NCBI GenBank assembly: GCA_030068075.1
Contig: CM057823.1
Span: 17,518,485-17,582,484 of the forward strand
Length of the DNA: 64,000 nt
Source of the DNA: Paguma larvata
Taxonomy: Eukaryota > Chordata > Mammalia > Carnivora > Viverridae
Reading direction: 5' to 3'
The position numbers were made by a program, and so were the translations under genes. Of the stretch, positions 35,483-47,284 are shown piece by piece. The stretch's first letter is position 1, and every line of letters starts with the position of its first letter. A model generated the notes under the pieces. The model worked only from the letters and a program-made list of their open reading frames with translations, had not been told where the DNA came from and did no database searches.

Positions 35483-35760
35483 TAATCAGTTCAGGCAGCT
35501 ACAACAAAATACTGTAAACTGGATTGCTTGGAGGCAAGAAGTTTGAGATCAGGCCAGCATGGTGAGGGACTGGTGAGAATTCTCTTCTGGGTTGCAGCCT
35601 GTGTACTTCTCACTGTATCCTCTCTTGGCAGGAAGAGAGTGGGCTACCTTCTAGGGTCTCTTTTGTAAGGGCACCGATCCCATTCATAAGGCTCCACTTT
35701 CAGGACCTAATTACCTCCCAAGTTTCTACTCCCAGATATTATGACATTGAGGATCTATAA
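35483..35760 (-). mobile_element. MaLR-type LTR-like repeat
   Basis: TCAGGCAGCTACAACAAAAT, GCACCGATCCCATTCATAAG, GACCTAATTACCTCCCAAG and ATTATGACATTGAGGATC are the complement of the consensus seen at 16740. Confidence 0.65.
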
Positions 35761-35783
35761 CAAATTATAGGTTATGGAATGGG

Positions 35784-35885
35784 GGAAGGAAGGAAGGAAG
35801 GAAGGAAGGAAGGAAGGAAGGGAGGGAGGGTGGGAGGGAGGGAGGAAGGAAGGAAGGAAGGAAGGAAAGAAGGAAGGAAAGAGAG
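35784..35885. repeat. (GGAA)n tetranucleotide microsatellite
   Basis: About 100 bases of pure purines in GGAA units with GGGA variants in the middle. It follows the MaLR-type repeat directly. Confidence 0.97.
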
Positions 35886-35889
35886 AGTG

Positions 35890-38800
35890 AGGGAAAATAG
35901 AAGTAAAAAACATCAACCGAAATAACTGAATGTTGCAAAACCTGGATAATTTTAGTTGGAAGTTCACTTTAAAAATAATATTGTCTATTCACATATGATT
36001 TTGTTTTCTTCAAATTACCTACTTTTAACATTATTACTCACTTTTAAAGTACCTGACCTCTGGCTGATAGCAAGAAAAACAGAACAAAACAAAACCCAGT
36101 CTTTGAATAGTTTTTAATTATGGGTCTAACAGATTAAATTAACAAATCTCCAAAATTAAGGCCAATGTTCTCTCTTATAAAAGTTTTTTAAGTGAATTTT
36201 CTCAAAGGATCACTTTCTGCTATTTTAAATTGAACATCGGGTAGACAGAAACTTGATAGAAATTAATAACCATAATTTATATTCAACTTGTGTACAGCAG
36301 CACAAACATCTCTTTCCTTCTTTATCTTAGGTTATTTATCAGCATAAGAGGTTGATTTACCCAAAATTATTTCCTTGACTACAATCTCCTAATAGCTTTT
36401 ACCCTGACAGTTCCTTGACTTCTAACTGTAAGCCTCAATACTAGGGTCCACTTGGCTCTTTAGTATTGATACATTTATATACCATCCCAGAATCCCATTA
36501 GCATTATAATTGACATTAACCAAATGCTATTATTTTCTTTTAAGTATTTATTTTCTTTAAAATAACAAGAAAACAAGCAATATTTAAGAAATGAACTGTA
36601 TTTCCAAATACCTCCTTTGCCTTTAACTGCCTCATTAACACAGTAAGCAATAGTTAATCATCTTTCGTATGTTTATTACTCAAAAACTGGGTTTTTATCT
36701 GTTCTGAACTGTGTATATCTCCATGCCCTTGGTATCTGACTTTAAAAGAGCATGCATAGATTGAAAAATTCTTACATTTTTTTCCCCACAAACTTTGGAG
36801 AGATACATTTTATATTAGTCCATTTTCTTTCTACCTTTTAATATATGTATATGAACACATTCACAAAAATAGATTCATAGATGGATAAAGAGATGGATGA
36901 TAGATACAGGTATAGATACAGCTAGCTGTTTTCTTATTTAGGTCATTTTTCTTTAAGTCCTTTGTAAACAGAAAAGAACAAATATGTATTATTAAAAATA
37001 GCTATTTTCATAATTAATTTTCAAGACTTGTCCTCTGGACCTATTGACTTGGTATGACTTGGGACAATCCTCAGGTGTCTTACAAAATTCAATGAGAGGA
37101 ATAATTATTAAACCTGAAAATTCATATATTAAAACTTTTAAGAGATGGAATTTGACCTTAATATTATAATATTAATGTTAATATTAGTAAGTTTAATTTT
37201 AAAGTAAACATGAAGAAAACACTAAGTTTACTAAATATAATATGGTTTGAAAAACTGAACAGAATCAATATATTTCAAAAGGTTTAAGAAAACGATAACT
37301 CTGTATCACAGGAATGGGAGGTATATCAAGAGTCCATTGAATAAACCCCATCCCACTCGACTTTTAATAAACCCCAACCCAGCCAACATCTGAAAATTCA
37401 TTAATCAGGGAACTAAATTTTTAAAAATTCTTATAGACAAAATGTACACACTTTCATTTATTCTCTAATATAAGGAAATAGAAATAGTCTAATTCCCATT
37501 ATCCGATTGAGAGCAATCAAATCATTCCCCAGCCTTTTTTTCTTCAGACCAAATCACTCCAATTTCCTTCTTTTTTTTTATTAGTTGAATTTTAATCACC
37601 TTTTTGGCACTCAACTGCAAAGCTATAAAATGTAGCCTCTGAGAAAATTAGAGTGGAAAGATAAGAAGTTAATCCAAACTGTATATGGATGAAATCCAAA
37701 CCATAGCAAGCTTTTCATGGTCCTTATTCATTGTAAAATCCTAGACATAATAAAAAAGGTCACCACATTATATTTAAATTCAATGTTACTATTTTGCCAT
37801 ACTCAACTCTGATGCTAGTTTTCTTAACTGTGATTTATTCACTATAGGTTTTTGCTCTCCAATTTATACGTCCTGGGCTTTTGTGTTATATCTGACCATT
37901 GTCAGATGTGCCCAGAATTTTATTTGTTAAATGTCTTTTTCCTTCAAAACTTATAGCTCTATATTTATTTAAATTTCCCATTTGACCACTTAGCACTTTC
38001 ACCATGATTAGTGTAATCTGATCATGCTTTTAACTATGTTTTTATGGGCTTATTCTGTCCGTAGGTAACTCTTCTGTACTCTCATTATCTATTATCTTTA
38101 TAAAAAATAATCAACATTAACCACATAGGCCAATTAAAAAGGGAGGAGCCATATCCTGGACCAAGTCAGAATAAACAATCCAACAAAACCTGATAAGAGC
38201 TAACACTGTTGGGAATCAGTGCAAGACCAACTTCCTGTTGTCAAATCCTGCAGTCAAAGTCAGAGATACTTTGCTACTATCCTTCCAGAGAGTTGCATCA
38301 TTCGTTATGTTTTTCATTTTAAAGTCAATGGACATTAGATTTATAATTCCAAAGATGGCTATTTTAAAGGCAAAAAATATTCTCTGATATTCTGTCTATA
38401 AATTCTCCTAATAGTTAGTCATTTCGCCAAAAAATATAATAAAACATCTATTTGGACAGGTCTCCAGTACCACTGGCTACATCTTCAATAAAAAGTCCCA
38501 TTGACTGGTGGAATTGACATGAGTGTACCACCAATGACAGTGCTACTTAGATGAAAAACAGAGGTGACATCTTATACATTCCTAGTTCAGGTCTACTTTA
38601 CAACCTGTGGGCAACGTTCCTAATTAGAACTTCCTTCACTGAACCCAGAGATACTTTAGAATACATTTCAATCCAAAGATTGAGGAGACGCTCGGTCTTT
38701 GAGAAATCAAATTGCTCCGTTGGAGACTGATTCAATTAACAGATACATACAACAGATATCTCAGAATAGAGCCATAGCAAAATATAAATATTTATTATAT

Positions 38801-39490
38801 AAATTTAATATTTTAAATGTATTGGGGAAGATATAAATTTGGATCTCTTTTTTTTCCTTAGGACAAGATTCTTTATGAAAAGTTCTTGACCATGTGTCTA
38901 AAAATCGTTCAGTGAACTTCAGGAAGGCCATTAACCCCCCCAAATTCATGTGCCACTTTGTGTTAATGTACCTGAGTGTTTCAAACTAAAAGAGAACTTA
39001 TGCTTTTCCCCATATTCTTAAAGTCATCTATGTCTTTGTCTATTCTAGACCCATTCCTTTAGAGTACAACTTGGGATAAATATTTCACAGTAGTTAGGTA
39101 CATCTTATAAGCTATCTGTTAAAACTATCAATTTTTAACATAATACAGACTGATTATTAAGGAAACATTGGTTTCTGACTGTAATATGCAGACCATACCT
39201 TTTTAGAAGTGATCATCCAAACATGTCTGTTAGACAGCTTGGCATTTGCCAACAGGGACACACACAGTAGGAGCTATGTCTGTCTTTATTATTCTTCTCT
39301 TCCCAATGGCTAATACAGTGGTGGGAACATAGTACAGCTCAACTAAGTTCCGTTAAATAAGTAACTGAATAAAAGAATAGATACACACTGATGAAATTGT
39401 AATGTCTTGAGGTCAAAGAATCAATGACTTTTAGTATAGGATTAAAAGTGAGGACTTAGCCAAGTTTAAAGTTAAATTTCTTAGAAAGTG
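35890..39490. other. AT-rich gene-free sequence
   Basis: No repeat of recognisable family and no frame above 62 codons. Contains short TA-rich runs (37150-37190) and a GATA-like stretch near 36880-36920. Confidence 0.5.
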
Positions 39491-39501
39491 TGACTTTTTT
39501 A

Positions 39502-39745
39502 AAGCTTTTTTGTTTTTGTTTTTATTTTCAGAGAGAGAAAGAGCATGAGCAGGAGAGGGTTAGAGAGAGAGAGAGAGAGAAAAAGAGAGAGAGAGAGAGA
39601 GAGAGGGAGGGAGAGAGAATTCCAAGCAGGCTCCACACTGTCACCACAGAGCCCGATGTGTGGCTCAAACCTACACACTGTGCTCATGACTTGAGCCAAA
39701 ACCAAGGGTCAGATGCTTAACCAACCGAGCCACCCAGACACCCCT
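39502..39745 (-). repeat. CAN-SINE with expanded (GA)n
   Basis: The GA run extends over about 39561-39618, longer than in other copies. Flanks AAGTGTGACTTTTTTAA and AAGTGTGACATTTTAAG form the duplication. Confidence 0.92.
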
Positions 39746-40089
39746 CAAGTGTGACATTTTAAGGACCAGTGAATATGAAAACAGAGATACAACAGTCAAC
39801 TAAGAAACCAAAGCTGAATTAGCTTATGATAAAGCCATATAATATGTACATAAATATATTTGTAATTTCAGGTAGAAAATCTAATGTTCTAAAGATAATC
39901 CCTTACTCCTTCGTAAAAGAGGATTCAAATTATGTTATTTGTAATTTTGTTTAAAGAATAATATTTGAAGAATAATATTAACAAGGCAAAATATATAGAA
40001 AAATATGATATATATGTCAAAATTTAAATAGTGATTTTGGGTAATTTTGTTTCTCCTGCCTTATATTTTTTTCATATTTTCCAAATTTT

Positions 40090-40735
40090 GGAATTTTACT
40101 GCATTAACCTTCTACCTGTCTGCTTATTAGTCCCCTAGAATCTATTTTCAACACAGCATCCTGAAAGAATCTTTTGAAATATAAGTCAGATCATGCCATA
40201 GCTTTGCCTGAAACTGTGATGGCTCACAGAGTCTTTACATTGACTACAAGTCCTTGTCTGATTTTCCCTCCCAAACTTTATCTCTTACTGCTATGCCCGT
40301 TGCTTAGGCCCCCCTTTCCATATTGGGCTGCTGGCTCTTCCTCTAGAACATACTTAGAACATTCCCACCCAGTGCATTCAACCCAGCTGTTTCCTCTACC
40401 TGGAGTATTCTTCCGTTAGGTATCTGGTGGATTAATTCCATCCTATTAAGTCTTTCTTCAGAACTCACTTTCTTGGTGAGGTCCACTCTGAACCACTCTA
40501 TATTGCACAACCCACAAGGACCTGCACAACTTTTTCTTATACCTAACATACTTATCACCTTCTAATATGTATATCTACCTATTTATTGTTTATTTAGTGT
40601 ATGCCCTCCCTCTCCCAAACCCTAAGTATGAGAAACGCCAGATGTTTGTCTGTGTCATTCATTGCTATATCCTAAATTCCGAATAGAGTTTTGGGCCCAT
40701 AGTATGTGCTCTGTAAACATTGGTGAATAAAATAA
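40090..40735 (+). repeat. L2 3'-end fragment, long copy
   Basis: The L2 series can be followed for about 640 bases: CAGATCATGCCATAGCTTTG, CTCTACCTGGAGTATTCTTC, TTCAGAACTCACTTTCTTGG, then GGGCCCATAGTATGTGCTCT and TAAACATTGGTGAATAAAAT. Confidence 0.72.
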
Positions 40736-40739
40736 AGCT

Positions 40740-41830
40740 TTATTAAAACATCAAATGTTTTAAGGTTTAACATAAAAGGGTAGATAACAAGAGAAAAAGG
40801 TTCATTCTATTCCACTACGATTATCAGAAGTAGGAAGAAAAAAAGGAAAGTAGGAAAAGAAAGTAGAAAACTCTAATGGATTATGATAATAAAGGAAAAG
40901 ACAGGAGAGGGTGAGATTAAATAGGATTTACTTTTTGTGTTGTTTTTTTTTTCTTTTGATAAAATGATCGGATTATACCTGCCTTTCTCAATAGTGTCAT
41001 CCTCCAAACAATACATACATGACTGCGCTCATTCCTCTATCCATCTGTGACTTAGCACTTCGCTCCCCCGCACCCCAAAAATCAATATTGGAAAGTCATA
41101 ATAGATTGCACTAATATGGCTCATTGTGATAACCTGGTTAACTTATTGCTGTGGATATTGATAAAGAAAACACTGTCAGCCACACTGGTCTCCATACTCC
41201 CTTTCATTAATAGCTTGTGTAGAGATCATCTACAAGTCTTACACTTCACAGCAGCACAGATTCTCAGAGTTCAAATAAATGTTAGAGATGATCTAATCCC
41301 ATTCCCTGTCTGAGTCTTAATTCCCTTCAATTGACTACCTCTGAAAGCAGCCTATTCTATTTTCAGGTATTTTGACTCTTCCTCATGTCGAGACAATCCA
41401 TTAGCCACACTAGTGGCTTCATACATGGGCCAAAGTTCTGCCCTTGAAGCGTTCTCCACAAAGCCTCTTCTGTTTTTATGAAGAACAGCTTTTCTTGTAT
41501 TTGAAGACAGACTTCAACTTTAAGTCTCCTATTTCGCAGGATAGTTTTTTTTAAGAATGTTTTCTATAATTCAAAGCTTCCTCAACTTTCTGAAAGACCT
41601 TCTCTACAAGTTTCAGTTTACCTAGTATCGCTGATCAGTGCATGATTAAGCAAGACTATTGCCTCTCTTGTTCTAAATATTGTACATATTTCAATATATT
41701 CAACAATCGTTTTTGCATGTATGACATTTGCAGCTTACTGAATAAAACACTTTAGAAGTTATAACTATGAGAGAGATCCAAATTTCACTCGTGTGGTCCT
41801 GAAGAGACATCATGTATGAAGCAGAAAGAA
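40740..41830. other. Unrecognised sequence
   Basis: AT-rich. The phrase GTTAGAGATGATCTAATCCC near 41280 resembles the middle of an old dispersed repeat, and a similar phrase occurs at 49530. No gene. Confidence 0.4.
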
Positions 41831-41834
41831 TTCA

Positions 41835-42765
41835 GGTTTGTATCAGATAATAGTTGATCAGAATTTGATAGAATAGAAAATAGAAGCAAGAAATAGACTC
41901 CCAAAATCTAGTCAATTGATCTTCAACAAAGGAGCAAAGGCAGTACAATGGAGCAAAGCTAGTCTTTTCAACTGATAGTCTTGGAACAACTGGACATCCA
42001 TATGCAAAAAAATGAATCTAGACACAGATCTTATGCCCTTCACAAAAAGTAACACAGAATGTGTCATAGACCTAAATGTAAAACACAGAACTAGGGGCAC
42101 CTGAGTGGCTCAGTTGGTTAAGCATCCAACTCTTGGTATCGGCTCAGCTCATGATATTACAATTTGTGTGTTCAAGCCCTGTATCAGACTCTGGGAAAAA
42201 ATATTTGTAGAAGACACATTTGATAAAGGGCTATTATGCTAGATACACAAAGAATGTTTAAACACTCCACAGTAAGAAAAACAAACACCTGATTCGAATA
42301 TGGGCCTAAGACTTTAACAGACAGCTCACCAAATAAGATATAGAGATGGGAAATAAACCTATGAAAAATGAGAAAATGTTCTACATCATATGTCATCAGA
42401 GAAATACAAATTCAAACATTAATGAGATACCACTGCATATCTAGTAGAATAGCCAAAATCTGGAAAACTGACGACACCAAATGCTGGCAAAGATGTGGGG
42501 GCAGTAGAAACTCTCATTGCTGGTAGGAATACAAAATGTTACAAAATACAAACGGTATGGCCACTTTGGAAGATGTTTTGACATTTTCTTGCAAAACTAA
42601 ACATATTCTTTGCATTCAATCCAACAATCACATACCTTGGTATTTCCCTAAGGAGTTGAAAACTTCTGTCCACACAAAAATCTGTGTTCAGATGTTTGTA
42701 GCAGCTTTACTCATAATTGCTAAAAACTTAGAAGCCACCAAGATGTCCTTCAGTAGGTGAAGGGT
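41835..42765 (+). mobile_element. Old L1 ORF2 fragment
   Basis: CTAGTCAATTGATCTTCAAC, GACATCCATATGCAAAAAAA, AATGAGATACCACTGCATAT and GAAAACTTCTGTCCACACAA follow an old L1 ORF2 3' region. Interrupted by a SINE fragment at 42093. Confidence 0.8.
42093..42194 (+). repeat. CAN-SINE head only
   Basis: GGGGCACCTGAGTGGCTCAG to CAAGCCCTGTATCAGACTCT. The CT-rich body and A-rich tail are absent, so the copy is 3' truncated or partly deleted. Confidence 0.8.
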
Positions 42766-43066
42766 AGTTCTATTTTTAATTTTTTGAGGACCCTCCATAT
42801 TGTTTTCCAGAGTGGTTGCACCAGTTTGCATTCCCACCACCAGTGCAAAAGGGTTCCTCTTTCTCTGCATCCTCGCCAACATCTGTTATTGCCTGAGTTG
42901 TTAAAGTTAGCCATTCTGACAGGTGTGAGGTGGTATCTCATTGTGGTTTTGATTTGTATTTCCCTGATGATGAGTGATGTTGACCATTTTTTCATGTGTC
43001 TATTAGCCATCTGGATGTCTTCTTTTGAAAAGTATCTATTCATGTCTTTTGCCTATTTCTTTAATT

Positions 43067-43279
43067 TTTTAAACATTTTTATTTATTTTTGAGAGATAGA
43101 GAGAGACAGAGTGGGAGTGGGGGAGGGTCAGAGAGAGAGGGAGGCACAGAATCTGGAGCAGGCTCCAGGCTCTAAGCTATCACCACAGAGCCCGGTGTGA
43201 GGCTTGAAACCACAAATGGTGAAATCATGACCTGAGCCAAAGTCAGACATTTAACTGACTGAGTCACCAAGGAGCCCCT
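43067..43279 (-). repeat. CAN-SINE inside the L1
   Basis: AAACATTTTTATTTATTTTT through to GACTGAGTCACCAAGGAGCC in minus orientation, with L1 text (GTCTTTTGCCTATT and CTTTTGGCCATTT) on both sides. Confidence 0.9.
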
Positions 43280-43798
43280 CTTTTGGCCATTTTTTCACTG
43301 GATTGTTTGTTTTTTGGTTGTTGAGTTTGATAACTTCTTTATGGATTTTTGGATCCTAACCCTTTATCTGATATATCATTTGCAAATATCTTCTCCTATT
43401 CCATCAGTTGCCTTTTAGTTTTGCTATCGTTTCCTTCGCCATGCATAAGCTTTTTATCTTGATGAGGTCCCAATAGTTAATTTTTGCTTTTGTTGCCCTT
43501 GCCTCCAGAGATATGTTGAATAACAAGTTGCTGCAGCCAACTGCAGCAAAGAGGATTTTGCCTGCTTTCTTCTCTAGGATTTTGATGGCTTCCTGTCTTA
43601 CATTTAGGTCTTTCATCCATTTTGAGTCTATTTTTGTTAATCAGCTTAACGATAACCCACAACTCTCGGACCAACTCATTTTGAGTCTATTTTTGTACAT
43701 GGTGTAAGAAAGTGGTCCAGGCTCATTCTTCTGCATGCCGCTGTCCAGTTTTCCCAACACCATTTGCTGAAGAGACTGTCTTTATTCCATTGGATATT

Positions 43799-44689
43799 TG
43801 TCTGGAGCCATCCTGGGCTCACAGGGTGAGACGTCTCCCTGTGTGGAAAAGACAGAGGTTGCAAGGCCTCCTGCTGACCAACTGGCACCCAGTACTATCT
43901 CCTTCTAATTACCTTTCAAGCCTGGAATTCTTCAACTGCTCTGGTCAGCCTCAAGGGATGTAATGCCCTTTTGTTTTATGGCATTTAAATAAAAAAGGAG
44001 ACCTGGAGTGTGATGACTTGATGGACAACATCTGAATGAGAGTAACCTGGCTAGAAGTAACCTCAAAGTTCTGTCTTGGGGATAGGTTACACAAATTGAT
44101 CATACAGAATAGTAGTTATGAGTTGGTTAAAAATTAGTGTAACTTATGTAGACTTTAGGCCCCTATTGTGTAAATTCACTCACTCTTAAGCAAAGGAACT
44201 TAGGCAGGCATTAGAAATTATGTCTCTACCAAGTAAGTTACCCTTCCCCCATTGTAGTTTAAAAAGCTGGAGAGAATGACTCCTAACCTATCTATAGACA
44301 GTTAACATAAGTCTTAAGGCAACAATGTATGCACCATCTGCTTGCTCAAGGTTAGAATAACAGCCCTGCTTTCTTCTTGGCAAAAACAGTGTATGTTCAT
44401 TAGCTTAGGAATAGAATCAAAAAGCATCTAGATAAGACTCTACTTCAAGGTCTGGGAAATTGACATAATACACACTATCTCCTTTCTTTAACTATCTTCT
44501 AAGAAAAAGTAATACCCTTTGGTGTAACGTAACTCACTGCCTAAAAATAAAGATACTGAGACCAGCAAAGCAGAGTTGCCAGAGATGTCTACTTGGTGAT
44601 CCGATTGCATTTTGTGGCTCTCTCATTCTTCTTCCCGCCACTGCCCATCCTTCAGGGATCCCTGGACTCGCTAGAGCTGGACTTCGGAA
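43799..44689 (+). mobile_element. Solo-LTR-like insertion in L1
   Basis: This 891-bp segment begins TGTCTGGAGCC and is flanked by GATATT on both sides (43793-43798 and 44690-44695), where the L1 consensus has it once. AATAAA at 44546, followed by a CT-rich downstream part, is what an LTR's R/U5 would show. The 3' end (CTTCGGAA) is not the canonical CA, so the exact terminus or the class is uncertain. Family not identified. Confidence 0.6.
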
Positions 44690-45170
44690 GATATTCTTTC
44701 CTGCTTTGTCAAAGATTAGTTGGCCATACATTTGTGTGTCCATTTCTGGGTTCTCTCTTCTGTTCCGTTGATCTGAGTGTCTGTTTTCGTGTCAGTACCA
44801 TACTGTCTTGATGATTACAGCTTTTTATTACATCTTGAAGTCCAAAATAGTGATGCCTCCAACTTTGTTTTTCTTTTTCAGGGTTGCTTTGGCTATTCAG
44901 GGTATTTTCTGGTTCCATACAAATTTTAGCATTGTTTGTTCTAGTTCTGTAAAGAATGTTGCTATTATTGTGATATGGATTGAATTGAATATGTACATTC
45001 CTCTGGGTAGTGTCAACATTTTAACAATATTTGTTCTTCCATTCCAGGAGCATGGAATATTTGGGGGGGGGGGTCTCTTCAATTTCTTTCATAAGCTTTC
45101 TATAGTTTTCAGTGTATAGATTGTTCACAACTTTGGTGAGGTTTATTCCTAGGTATTTTTGGATCATACG

Positions 45171-45645
45171 GTACTTCTATTTTTAGTTTTTTGAGGAACT
45201 GCCATACTGTTTTCCATACTGTCTGCACCAGTTTACATTCCCACCAATGGTTTCCATTTCTCCACTTCTTTGCCCCTACAAATAGCATATGACTTCATCC
45301 ACATGTGGAATCTAAAGGACGACCAAAGGAGCAAACAAACATACAACAACAACAGAGAAACAGATTCATAAATATAGAGAACAAATTAGTGGTTGCCAGA
45401 AAGGAAGGGAGTGTGGAAATGGGCAAAAGGGGCAAAAGGGATTAAAGGATATAAGCTTCCAACTATAAAATAAATAAGTTACAGGGAAGAAAAGTATACC
45501 ATAGAGAATATAGGTTGTACTTTGGTAATACATTTATAGTGGCAAGCACTTTATAAAGTATATAATTGTTGAATCGGTATGTTGTACACCTGAAAGTAAT
45601 TTAATATATGTCAACTGTACATAAATTACAAATTGAAAAATATTT
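45171..45645. mobile_element. Two further L1 3' pieces, in opposite orientations
   Basis: 45171-45245 is a minus-strand fragment (TTTTTTGAGGAACTGCCATA). 45275-45645 is a plus-strand 3' end (CCACATGTGGAATCTAAAGG, TTAGTGGTTGCCAGAAAGGA, TGTTGTACACCTGAAAGTAA). Confidence 0.72.
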
Positions 45646-45649
45646 TTAA

Positions 45650-46775
45650 AGTTTATACATGGATTTTTGACTGTGCAGGGGTCAGCACCCCTAAACCCTG
45701 TTGTTCAAGTGTTTGCTGTACGTGACATTTTGGAAAAGGCAAAACTACAAAGACAATAAAGAAAATCTATGGTTGCCTGGTGGGGAAGGGTACAAAGATG
45801 AAAAGCAGAACACAGAGGATTTTCAGGGCAGCCAAAGTACTCTGCATGATATTATAATAGTGGATATACATAATTATGCATTTGTTTAAACCTATAGAAT
45901 GTGCAAAACCAAGAGTGAACTGTAAGGTAAACTATGGACATTGACTAATTATGATGTTTCAGTGTGAGTTCATCTTAGGTAAACAAAAAAACAAAAGTAC
46001 CGTTTTGGTGAACGATGTTCATAATGGAAAATGCTATGCATTTGCAGGAACAGGGTATATATAAGAAAGTTACGTACTTTCCTCTAAATTTTATTGTAAA
46101 CATAAAACTCCTTTTTATAAAAACCCTTAAAAAAGCTGAAGTAAACTCCCGAATAGTCTTTTCTGTAAAGAGTTTCAGTCTTGAAGGTTTCAAAGTCAAT
46201 TATATTAACAATTGTCAATATTTACTGTGTATCCACTAAACTAGGAAATGTATACATTGAGCCATTTATGTGTATATCCTAAGTAGCTGTGTACCTTCTG
46301 TAGCCAATTTAACTGTTCTTCACAAGTATACTGAAAAATTCTTTCTTCTTCATCTTTTAGACATTCATAATTAATATTTTGCTCCCAAATATAAATAGAT
46401 ACCTATTACATTTTCTCCTTTAAATTGAGTATAATTTAGCTCTTACCACAAACGCACACGCCCAATGAGGAACAATCAGTTGTATGAATTAGTTTTACTA
46501 AATATTCGATGAGCAATTAATTAATCCCTGTGCCTGTACATTACTCCAGAGAGTAGAATAAAAGTAAGTCTTCCCCATTCCCTTTCATGAAACTAAGCGT
46601 TGCCATATGACATAGTTCTGGGCAAGTGAGAAGTGTCAGGTGGGTACATTTCCAGCCTGGACATAATCAAGATTCTGTAGGCTAAAAAGCTGAATGGAAA
46701 CCGGGGTGGCATTTATCAGTGTCTGTACTCACCTCCCCAAATTAGCAGATGGTGGAAAGGAAGGGAGGAAGCATA
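45650..46775. other. Unrecognised sequence
   Basis: Short frames on both strands overlap at 45975-46239 (74 codons each way), without splice support. Confidence 0.4.
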
Positions 46776-46779
46776 AGAT

Positions 46780-47280
46780 ATCAAAAGTTCAGTTTGAAAC
46801 ATGTTAACTTTAAATGGTCTGTGGGATATCCAAAGAGATATGTCAAGTGGCCATTGGACATTTGAGTCTGCAGATCAGGGAAGAAGACTCCGGTGCTTCC
46901 TCAGTGTATACATGGTGTGTAAAACCTTGAGAATGGGTGACATTACCTAAGGAATAAGTAGAGATGAGAAAACACATGGAGAAGGGTTCTCTAGAACAGA
47001 ACTCTGGAGCAAGCCAATATTCAGAAAACAGAAAGAGGAAGAGACTCCAGCAATGAAACAGAATTAGCATCAGGTGAGGAAGGGGACCAGAAATGGGCAG
47101 TACCCTGGAAAACTTAATGAAGAAAGTGCTCCAGGAAGGAGGGAGTTGTCAAAAGCCAATGGGATATCACGTTCAGTGAGAGCTTGTAAATGAACTTTCA
47201 GTGTGACAACATGAAGACCATTGATGAACTTTAACCCAGAGATGAGGCATGGAAAGCTGAAATTGAGTGGGTTCAAGTTA
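46780..47280 (+). repeat. Old purine-rich dispersed repeat
   Basis: GAGATATGTCAAGTGGCCAT, TGGACATTTGAGTCTGCAGA, CTCCAGGAAGGAGGGAGTTG and GTCAAAAGCCAATGGGATAT fit the same long consensus as part of 20240-22050. Confidence 0.5.
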
Positions 47281-47284
47281 AAAG

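Larger units (their letters stand above)
42766..45170 (-). mobile_element. L1 ORF2 fragment interrupted by a SINE and an LTR-like element
   Basis: The minus strand carries L1 ORF2 and 3' sequence (plus-strand phrases CCAGAGTGGTTGCACCAGTT, GCCATCTGGATGTCTTCTTT, TTCTCTAGGATTTTGATGGC). L1 text stops at 43798 in GGATATT and resumes at 44690 in GATATTCTTTCCTGC, then runs to about 45170. Frames are broken by stops, so it is not active. Confidence 0.85.

Noticed and set aside
35755..35967. 70-codon minus-strand frame rich in Pro, Ser and Phe
   Set aside because: Translation of the (GGAA)n microsatellite.
42750..43092. Frames of 97 and 111 codons on opposite strands
   Set aside because: Sense and antisense of the same L1 ORF2 fragment.
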